From Rhododendron vialii (Eukaryota > Streptophyta > Magnoliopsida > Ericales > Ericaceae), in assembly GCF_030253575.1 (NCBI RefSeq), contig NC_080558.1, forward strand, positions 6,830,001 to 6,894,000: DNA of 64,000 nt. The letters run 5' to 3'. The position numbers and the translations under genes are program-made. Below are positions 55,908 through 64,000 of this stretch, piece after piece. A model generated the notes under the pieces. It did no database searches. It was not told the DNA's origin and saw nothing but the letters and a program-made list of their open reading frames with translations. Numbering within the stretch: position 1 is the stretch's first letter; the number at the start of each line of letters is the position of its first letter.

Positions 55908-57128
55908 GATATCCGGAAACAGATCATACACTAAAACGCGTGTTCTGTACCACTCTTAAAAAAATAGCGGCCAGATGTCAAAACATGCTGCCAGGAGTAA
56001 TAAGATGCAGCCAAGATGTCCGAAAACAGAACATACGCACACTAATCATGCTTTTACCAGTAGTAAGCAAGAAGAAAACGCATCATGAATGACAACGATT
56101 TGAGCTTCATACTTTGTACTTTGTACTGTTCAAGCTATTGTTGAGAGGCGGGATGGAGTTGAAGAACTACGTAGATGTATGAACGACAATGAATTTATTG
56201 AAGAAGCCGGGGTGGAGCAGCGTTGAAGCCGAAGGTTTGATCCATGCTTTTGCTTCTGGAGATCGATCACACCCTCAAATGCAAGAAATCTATGAGCCCG
56301 GCCGTGGATGTCATATGTAGGAATAAAATTGTTCTTTTTCCTTTTGAAAGTGCCTTGAGGCCCAATTTTTTGTTCAAGATTTGTCTCATATACAAATAAA
56401 TATGGGCTAACACAAGAACCAATGACCTTTGGATTTTTTTTTTGTTGATCCAAAATTATGGAGTTCATAGTTAGATTTTGCACTTTTGAGCATGTTGGCA
56501 TGGATTTCAATGGTTCATTACATCAAAAAAGAAAAAACTGCGTGCTCCCGAGTAGCAATTCAAATTGCGCCTGAGACACTCTACAAGAAAAGAGAAAATG
56601 TGGAAGCGCCCGAGCGCAACTTATATACGCCTGGGGATCGGAGCACGCGAATTGCGCCTGAGGCGCATGTGATGCAGCAAATATTTTAATTTATTTTTTT
56701 ACCTCACTTTTTCTAGTCCGAATTGGCAGGAGACTAGAAAAAGGCAATCCTTTAAACATTATAAGGATTGTTAAAGCATAAGAGAGGCACAAGAAGGTGG
56801 TACGAAGTGATTCCATGAGATTCATCCGTGATGATTTCATTCGCATATGTTTTTTTTTTTAGGTTTACATGATTCAAAAGTAATCTATGATTCTTGGTTT
56901 GGGCCGCCGGTTGGTTGGTGTTCTTATTCTTGTAAACTGGGTCAGTAACATGAGAGTTCACTTTGAGGAAACATAATTCCTCGATGTGCTCTCACTGTTA
57001 TTGGCTTTTGTTGCAATTCCAACGGTAAATTCTTAGAAATCTGTAAGCAAACAGGACCTAGTATATGTGAATGTATACATTTAGGAGTATAATGCATTTA
57101 GATGTGCATTTCTGAATCCTTGCAGTGG

Positions 57129-57230
57129 ATGGAGGTGGAATTTGAGCGAAAAGATGCAGACGATTGGATTTATATAGGGAAAGGAGCTGCCAATCTCGTT
57201 CTTGCTCACTTCGAATCCTCTCCTGTATTT
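57129..57230 (+). pseudogene. IPK1: IPK1 exon-1 fragment, unit 3
   Basis: Open copy: MEVEFERKDADDWIYIGKGA then ANLVLAHFESSPVF, with acceptor 'gaatccttgcag' and donor 'gtgtgt'. Later IPK1 exons are absent. Confidence 0.72.
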
Positions 57231-57710
57231 GTGTGTTCATTTATGCTTCACCCTTTTGATCATTTCTTTGTGCCTCTTCTTTTAATTTTTGATTATACAA
57301 TTATTCAACTGAGAATTTTTTCAAACTCCAAAAGCAAAGCAAACAATTAAGTTCTTCCTTCCAAGAATTGGGATTTTCCTTTTGAAGAGTTGTTTGGATT
57401 TGCAAATGCATCCTTTTACTCTGTAAAATGAACTTAAATTCTATAATAAAATGGAGATTAAAACGAGTTAGTTGGCAATTAACAGTGGGTAAATAGAGGA
57501 GGCCATAGTAACATGCTTCGCTAAGAAGACGGTGCAATGTACCTACATTCATTACTTATGACATTTGCTTCGATTTTGAGTAAACAATTTGAGTTTGTCG
57601 GATTATTTTTACGCCCTCATGGAACTAAATCTTGATGGGCTATCTTTAAATGAATATGTGTTGCATAATTGCAAAGCTGCATGTAGATTTATTGTTTTTT
57701 TTTTTGCCCC

Positions 57711-57729
57711 GGGGGGGGGGGGGGGGGGG
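57711..57729 (+). repeat. 19-base G tract preceded by CCCC
   Basis: 'gcccc' followed by G19, at the same point of unit 3 as the 34-base tract in unit 2. Confidence 0.9.
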
Positions 57730-58154
57730 AATTAATGTAGACTTATTGTTAGTTAATAATACACTACTATCCTTGGGATTTGGACATGCCTATGCTTGGC
57801 AGCAGTACTTCTGAGCAGCCGATCCGACCGTTCATCTCGGTGATCGACTGCTCGAATATTCATCAAGCAATGAAAGGTTTAGATTTATATGCGATTAGAT
57901 TCAGTCCGAGTGATCTGTACCGAAATGAACGATCGGATGCCGCTCGGCACCCACTTGGCATCGGGGTGCTTGGCGGCATCCTTTGGCCCCGTTTGTGATC
58001 CATTGACTCCATTCAAGCAAGAAATTGGAAGGGCTCAAAGATTGAGGTGTATGCTTAGACAGTCACTTGGACACATCTCTATGTTAAGATATCAAATGAT
58101 CGCAGACATTTTTATTTTCTTGCCGAACGGAATTTTCTTTGTCTCTATTCATCG

Positions 58155-58420
58155 TTTTGTTTTTTGCATTTGTTAGTCTGCGTCAAATTTTTGTTAACTA
58201 TTGATTCGTCTCGACGAGATGAGTCGCAGAAATAGTTATTTTGGGAAAAATCCAAACAAAGGCCAAACAATATTCAAACTTTTCAGACTTTTTCTTGGCT
58301 TTTTTATAATAATGTTTGAGTTTGGGTCATAATTTTATAGTTCTTCGATTTCTCTAGTCGAAACGATCCAATAATCCATAAAAAAAACTTTGACGCAAAA
58401 CTAACTAACGCAAAAGAAAA
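58155..58420. repeat. Fold-back element, unit 3
   Basis: Same inverted arms. The left arm lacks the segment 'aaaattatgaccca', so pairing is less complete. Confidence 0.75.
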
Positions 58421-58649
58421 TTGAATAAAAATAAAAAAAATTAGAAAAACATTATTAAGCTTGTAAAAGTATAAAATCTCCAAAAGAGAGCCAGAAAAAT
58501 ATTTTGGGTCAATTGAAAGATTCTTTAAAAGTTTTTTTTCCTGTTGAGATTTTTTAAATGGGTTTCGGCTTAAAATGAGGTGGGCCAGCTGGTAAGCTCA
58601 ATTCAGTCCCCTAACTCCCTGAGCCCCGCTTCAAAACCCAAATTCCTGA

Positions 58650-59136
58650 TTAGAAGCCCGACGCTCCGGCCAAAATGACGGGTATACTAATCCCGCTTTA
58701 AGAAAATCGCGGCGAAGTGTCCAAAGAAGCGGCCAAGAGTAATAAAAATCGGCTAAGTGTAATAAAGCGCGGCCAAGAGTAATAACAAGCGGTTGGGAGC
58801 AATAAGAAGCGGCCAAGAGCAATAAGAAGCGGCCAAGTGTAATAAGACGCGGCTGAGAGTAATAACAAGCGGCCAAGTGTAATAAGACGCGGCCAAGAGC
58901 AATAAGAAGCGGCCAAGTGCAATAAGAAACGGCCAAGAGCAATAAGAAGCGGCCAAGTGTAATAAGACGCGGCTGAGAGTATTAACAAGCGGCCAAGTGT
59001 AATAAGACGCGGCCAAGAGCAATAACAAGCGGCCAAGTGCAATAATAAGCGGCCAAGAGTAATAAGAAGCGGCCAAGAGTAATAACAACCGGCCAAGTGT
59101 CAAAACAAGCGGCTATGAGTAATACGATTCGGCCAA
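58650..59136 (+). repeat. Macrosatellite unit 4, truncated
   Basis: Starts 'ttagaagcccgacgctccgg' and holds only the minisatellite, about 430 bp long. It stops at 'gattcggccaa' (59136), where other units continue 'gtgtaataagatgcgg'. Unrelated sequence follows. Confidence 0.88.
58707..59136 (+). repeat. 20-21 bp minisatellite, unit 4
   Basis: About 20 copies, with a recent internal duplication: the run 'gcggccaagtgtaataagac' plus 'gcggctgagagt' occurs at about 58836 and 58947. Confidence 0.88.
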
Positions 59137-59981
59137 ATAGCTTAGCCCACCGTCAAATCGTTACAGCTTAATATCGGCAAAATAGTTTAGTTCTCTCTGA
59201 CCGCCATCAATCCCTCCACGATTTTTGGTAAATCGAAGTATTCATAGTTCAAAACAAGATTTAGCCCTCATCTGCAAGGGATGATGACTATGCCACATGT
59301 GCCAATAATTTATCGCCACCCATACTAAGTGGGTCAACCCTTGTCCCCCAACCACCCAACAAGGGATGACGACCATGTGCCACCCATAAAATTTCCCGCT
59401 AAGTGATAGGTTGGGAGCACCACTTGGACATGCCACATGGTAGTCTAGGACAATTGTATAATTACTCCATTTGCAATCCGTTTTCGAATCACTCCCTTTG
59501 TGCAGATTAAAATAGCTTCTTATTTCGTCACATATGTAGTTTGGGTTTCTCTGGTTGTGCCCCTTATCTGCTAAGTGATCTCCAACAAACGGATCTAACA
59601 CTTCATCATCACCATTTCCATATTAGTTGTGGAACTTTCCCAATTCAATCTCCAATTCCATCCACCTTTCTCTTATGTGGGAAGCCGTCCATATATTGTG
59701 TGCACTCATATCAGGACCAGATTTTCCCATTTTGTAATGCTAGACGGTGCTTGTGATCAGATCTCCAACCCAATCTCCATGTTTCGCAGCATCATATGTA
59801 CCTTGGATGGGAGGGCTTGAAGATCAACGTTTCTATGTGCAATTTTGAATACAATGTATGCTATGTAAGTTTTTTTTTTTTTTGAGGATAGCAATCGAGT
59901 ATCTATCTCACCCTTGAATTCAAACCAAGTCACAGCCAGAACTGGACGACCTCGGGAAATCTTAACATAGTTGTGAATTTT
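59137..59981. other. Region between macrosatellite and retroelement PBS
   Basis: Should contain the 5' LTR of the retroelement if it is complete, but I found no TG start or target duplication at 59137 and no similarity to the solo LTR at 52344. 'cttaaca' ending at 59967 could be the LTR end. Open frames on both strands here match nothing known to me. Confidence 0.35.
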
Positions 59982-59998
59982 TGGCGCCGTTGCCGGGG
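59982..59998 (+). promoter_or_regulatory. Primer-binding site complementary to tRNA-Asp
   Basis: TGGCGCCGTTGCCGGGG is the reverse complement of the 3' end of plant tRNA-Asp(GTC) including CCA. This is the usual primer for minus-strand synthesis in Athila-type elements. Confidence 0.88.
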
Positions 59999-60248
59999 AG
60001 TTAAAACACGGTTGCGTATTTTCAATTTGTTTTTAGTTTAATTCTTTGTTTTATTTAATTTTTTTTTCTTTCCTGTTAGTCTGTTTCAGCATTGCCAGGT
60101 TTTTGAACATCACAAGGATTGTGAAGTTGAATTTATTGGTGGCCAGGCAGATCAAAGCGATTTCGTTTACCCACTGTGAGTTCTCTTTTCGATTACTTTA
60201 TTGTTGGATCGCTGAAATGGTAGTGGAATTAGGGTTTTTGGGATATTT

Positions 60249-61935
60249 ATGCGTCGATATCGGTCGTTATCACCTGAGACAGCGTCTGATACTGATCCTG
60301 AATTTGAGAAAACCCTTCGATCTTTTAGGAATTCTCTTAAAGCAAAACGTGAACGCCCAATTGCTCGTAATATAAACTTTGACGTAATGGGCGACCAAAC
60401 AGGAGCAATTGGTGGGGAACAGGGCTCCCCATTGGTGGAGTGTTTTATTCCAAATGAGTATGAGTCCACTTCGTGCATAGTCATGCCCACGGTAAGAGCC
60501 AACCAATACGAGATAAGGCCAGGCACTTTACAGATGTTGCCCTCATTTTATGGGAAACCAAACGAGGATCCTTATGATAACTTGAACCAATTCATGGAAA
60601 CGAGCAAAATTATTTGCATTCGTGACTTTGATAAGGATGCATTGAAATTACTCCTTTTCCCATTCTCGTTGAAGGATAAGGCCAAACAGTGGTTGAACTC
60701 CTTACCGGCAAACTCCATCACCTCTTGGACTCAGATGTGCGAAGAGTTCCTAAAGAAATATTTCTCCATCGGTAAGACAACCCTTCATAGACAAGAGATC
60801 ACCGGATTTACCCAACACGATGGAGAACAGTTTCATGAATCTTGGGAGAGATTCAATGACCTTCTTAGGACGTGTCCTCACCATGCTATCCCCAAGTGGC
60901 AGCTTGTTCAATCTTTTTACCAGGGTTTGATGGAACCACATCGCCAACTGGTAGATTCTTCTAGTGGTGGGACCTTCCTGCATAAGAATGTGAACGATGC
61001 ATGGAAGTTATTCGAAAACCTTAGTGAAAACTCTCAACATCGTGCATCTTCCCTTAGACATTCGAGAGGGGCAGCGTCTAGTTCTTCCAAACAGAGAGGG
61101 GTCTATGAGGTTCAGCCCTCTAATGACCTTACACATCAAGTAGCTGCCTTGACCAAAACATTGAAAGAATTAATCACTTCGGGTCAACATCCTCTCCCTG
61201 TGGGACATCATCCACCCACTTTTCAGGAGGTGTGTGGGATTTGTGCTAGTCCCATGCATTACATCACTGATTGCCCCTCTGCCTCCCAATATCCAGAGTT
61301 TGTGCAAGAGCAAGTTAGTGCTGCACAAGGGTTCTCCAGGCCAGGCTACGACCCATTTTCTCCCACATACAATGCTGGTTGGAAAGATCACCCAAACTTT
61401 TCTTGGAGGACGCAAAATCAAGGCAGTTCCTCCTCTTTGCAACAGAGACCGCACAACCTAAGTGGTTTCAACCAACCAAAGCCCAATTACCCAAGCAAAT
61501 TTAATCAAATGGCTTCCCAAAGGGCACCACAGCCCTTCCAACAAGCACCTCCTCCTTCTCAGGTGCCCCAGCCTCAACGGTCTCCCAATTTTGACGAGAC
61601 CATGTGACAAGGGATGCAAACAGTGCTCCAAAAACTGCAGGGATTAGAGAGTACCAGCCAACAATGTAATTCCAATACTCAATCCATAGTGCAGTTAGAA
61701 TCCCAAATCGGCCAACTGGCCAATGCGCTTAGCAAGAGAGAGGAGGGTAAGCTACCTAGCCAACCAGTTTCCAATCCTAGGGGTCAATTCCAAGTTGACG
61801 AGCAGCACGCTCCTAACCATCACCAGGAGCAAGCTAAAGCAGTTGTGGCCCTTCGATCGGGCCGAATTGTAGAGACTAGGCCAACAGATGACACTTCGAA
61901 AAAGCAAGATGCTCGATCTTCTGTTTTTAGGCCTA
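60249..61935 (+). pseudogene. gag of Ty3/gypsy element, stopped
   Basis: The first 452 codons hold the retrotransposon gag domain at about residues 85-270 (LPSFYGKPNEDPYDNLNQF, KAKQWLNSLPANSITSW, QFHESWERFNDLLRTCP, QSFYQGL) and a Pro/Gln-rich tail with a cysteine motif (CGICASPMHYITDC). A TGA at 61605-61607 interrupts it. The same frame then continues with the downstream gag part (QLESQIGQLANALSKREEGK, AVVALRSGRIVE) until a frameshift near 61930. Confidence 0.85.
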
Positions 61936-62857
61936 AGGAAAGGACAAGATCCTTGAAGAGGAGGATGCGCCTCCTTTTGTTACTGATACCACTTCACCTA
62001 CTTCTCCTTCCACCAGTTCCGCCATGGTACCACCAAGTGTACCACGTGTCCCTTTTCCAGCGGCTCTTAATTCACAATATCCTTATACTAAGAAAGCTGC
62101 TGTGATGGAAGATATGATTGAGACTTTCAAGCAAGTCAAGATAAATCTTCCTCTTCTGGACGCCATTCGGCAAGTCCCCTCATACGCTAAATTTCTTAAG
62201 GACCTTTGCACTCAAAAGCGTAGAACTCGAACCAATGTTACAAAAAATGTCCTTCTAGCTGACGGTGTCTCCTCTGTTTTCCACACTTCTACTGCCCCTA
62301 AGTTGCCCGATCCAAGGACCCCCACAATTTCATGTGTCATAGGTGACCACATTATAGAAAGGGCACTTCTGGATCTCGGGGCCAGTGTTAATCTTATGCC
62401 ATACTCTGTGTATGAGCAATTTGGGTTTGGAGAGTTGAAACCCACCTCGGTGACTTTACAGTTGGCGGACCGATCCATTAGAATCCCAAGGGGCATTGTC
62501 GAGGATGTATTGGTGAAAGTTGACCAATTTCTCTTCCCTGCAGATTTTATCATCCTTGACACAGAGCTTGGCCAAGCATCCATGCAATCCACCACCATCA
62601 TACTTGGTCGTCCTTTCTTGGCTACAGCTAATGCTAATATCCATGTCAAGGCCGGGGTGATGGATGTGTCTTTTGGAAACATGAATGTTAGGCTTAATAT
62701 TTACAATTCCACCAAGTACCCTTCCACGGACGAAGACTGTTTCGCAGTCGATGTCATAGATGATGTCGTGGAGGAAGCTCTTCCCTACATTCTCACTAAG
62801 GACCCTTTAGAGGCATGTTTGGCCCATTATGGCCATAAGCAGTATGAATTAGGTTAA
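61936..62857 (+). pseudogene. Aspartic protease region of Ty3/gypsy element
   Basis: After the frameshift the frame reads QVPSYAKFLKDLCTQKR and then the protease with the Athila/Tat-type active site ALLDLGASVNLMP (DLG in place of DSG/DTG), followed by LGRPFLATANANI. It ends with TAA at 62855-62857; the same frame stays open beyond that stop. Confidence 0.82.
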
Positions 62858-62878
62858 ACCATTACAGAGGTCAACTCA

Positions 62879-64000
62879 GTGCTTAATCATGCACCTCCAA
62901 CATGGCAAGCCAAGTTTGAACCATTACCACCATTGTCACGTGAGCCTGCGCTCCCTTCTATAGAGGCCCCTCCGAAGCTTGAGCTGAAGCCACTCCCGGC
63001 CAATCTCAAGTATATCTTTTTAGGGCCTACAGATATTCTTCCTGCGATTATCGCGTCTGACCTTACTGTCGTGCAGGAGGGTCAGCTTGTTAATGTGCTT
63101 GGGAGGCACAAGGGTGCCTTAGGGTGGTCGGTAGCGGACCTCAAGGGGATAGACCCCTCCGTTTGCATGCATCGTATAAATTGTGAGGAAGATGCCAAAC
63201 CATCTCCAGAGATGCAACGGATATTAAATCCCAACATGAAAGAGGTGGTAATGAAGGAGGTGGTCAAATTGTTAGATGCAGGTATCATATACCCCATCTC
63301 TGATAGTAAATGGGTGAGTCCCACGCAGGTGGTGCCTAAGAAGTCAGGCATCACTGTGGTGAAAAATGATAAGGGTGAATCTGTCCCCACTCGCATGACC
63401 ACAGGTGGCGAGTGTGCATTGATTACCGGAAGTTGAATTCCATGACTAGGAAGGATCACTTTCCACTTCCATTTGTGGATCAAATCCTAGAACGGTTGGC
63501 AGGCCAGAGTTACTATTGTTTTCTTGATGGCTATTCAGGCTATAATCAAGTATCCGTTGACCCCGCAGACCAATAAAAGACCACGTTCACCTGTCCATTT
63601 GGCACCTTTGCCTATCGGCGTATGCCTTTTGGTTTGTGCAATGCACCTGCGACCTTTCAACGGTGCATGATGGCAATATTCTCCGATATGGTGGAGAATT
63701 TTCTTGAGGTCTTCATGGATGACTTCTCGGTTTTTGGGAAGTCTTTCGAGAGTTGTCTCCATAATCTTGAGAGGGTGCTTAAGCGCTGTTTGGAGACCAA
63801 TTTGGTGTTAAGTTGGGAGAAGAGCCATTTTATGGTTCAAGAGGGAATTGTGCTAGGTCATGTCGTGTCTGAAAGGGGGATCGAAGTCGATAAAGCTAAA
63901 GTGGACCTTATCTCTAACTTCCTCCCCCTTCTACCGTCAAGCAAATTCGCTCATTTTTAGGGCATGCAGGGTTTTACCGCCGTTTCATCAGAGACTTTAG
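62879..64000 (+). pseudogene. Reverse transcriptase of Ty3/gypsy element, partial
   Basis: The N-terminal RT part reads GWSVADLKGIDPSVCMHRI, LLDAGIIYPISDSKWVSP and VVPKKSGITVV. A one-base loss near 63407 shifts the frame, and a TAA lies at 63574-63576. The core RT then continues with FGTFAYRRMPFGLCNAPATF and the catalytic FMDDFSVFG box (63709-63740). A further shift near 63925 precedes sequence still recognisable as RT/RNase H connection at the window end. Confidence 0.85.

Larger units (their letters stand above)
55500..58649 (+). repeat. Macrosatellite unit 3 (~3.15 kb)
   Basis: Same order of parts: minisatellite 55558-55907, minus frame 56130-56510, IPK1-like exon 57129-57230, G tract 57711-57729, GC-rich block 57770-58000, fold-back about 58162-58420. 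Confidence 0.9.
59982..64000 (+). mobile_element. Decayed Athila/Tat-type Ty3/gypsy element, runs off window
   Basis: Order PBS, gag, protease, reverse transcriptase on the plus strand. At least three in-frame stops (61605, 62855, 63574) and three frameshifts (about 61930, 63407, 63925) make it non-functional. RNase H, integrase and the 3' LTR lie beyond the window. Confidence 0.9.

Noticed and set aside
60167-60526. Minus-strand frames opposite gag and protease (also 62212-62682 and 63082-63483)
   Set aside because: Shadows of the recognised gag and pol coding strand.

Overview
The window is nuclear DNA of a flowering plant, probably a eudicot. It is AT-rich and intron-poor in its genes, and it holds many transposon families: Mutator-like, hAT, Stowaway, LINE and Ty3/gypsy with a tRNA-Asp primer site. 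I cannot name the species. No rRNA, tRNA, CRISPR or bacterial feature was seen.

Layout. 1-16250 and 25680-47560 form a cluster of intronless F-box/FBA genes (F-box/kelch At3g06240/CPR1-like) that grew by duplicating a gene together with several kb of 3' flank. Two flank types can be followed. Type alpha follows the genes at 1963, 25863 and 35271 and the broken copy near 9685. Type beta follows the genes at 5921, 10455 and 41901. Three copies look intact (1963-3153, 5921-7090, 35271-36434). One has lost its ATG (25863-27035), one has a frameshift (41901-43102), and three are fragments (9685, 10455, 13685).

16260-25669 is a complete 9.4-kb Mutator-like element (MULE) with TIRs of about 180 bp and a perfect 9-bp target duplication. 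It carries a spliced transposase gene with two in-frame stops, a partial plant-mobile-domain (PMD/MAIN-like) gene, and more than ten copies of a 25-bp near-palindrome (core CCACTTGAAATGG) in terminal and internal arrays. It landed about 190 bp upstream of the F-box copy whose start codon is lost.

47589-47855 is a severed NB-ARC (disease-resistance) P-loop fragment. From 47874 to 59136 lies a macrosatellite: three full and one partial tandem units of about 3.0-3.25 kb. Each full unit begins with a 20-21 bp minisatellite and carries what looks like exon 1 of inositol-pentakisphosphate 2-kinase (IPK1), a fold-back element and a homopolymer G tract. One unit is split by a 1335-bp solo LTR with a 5-bp target duplication. 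The array is cut off at 59136, and a decayed Athila/Tat-type Ty3/gypsy element (PBS, gag, protease, reverse transcriptase) runs off the window end.

The genes do not form an operon or pathway. The F-box proteins would be substrate-recognition subunits of SCF ubiquitin ligases; the rest is mobile or captured DNA.
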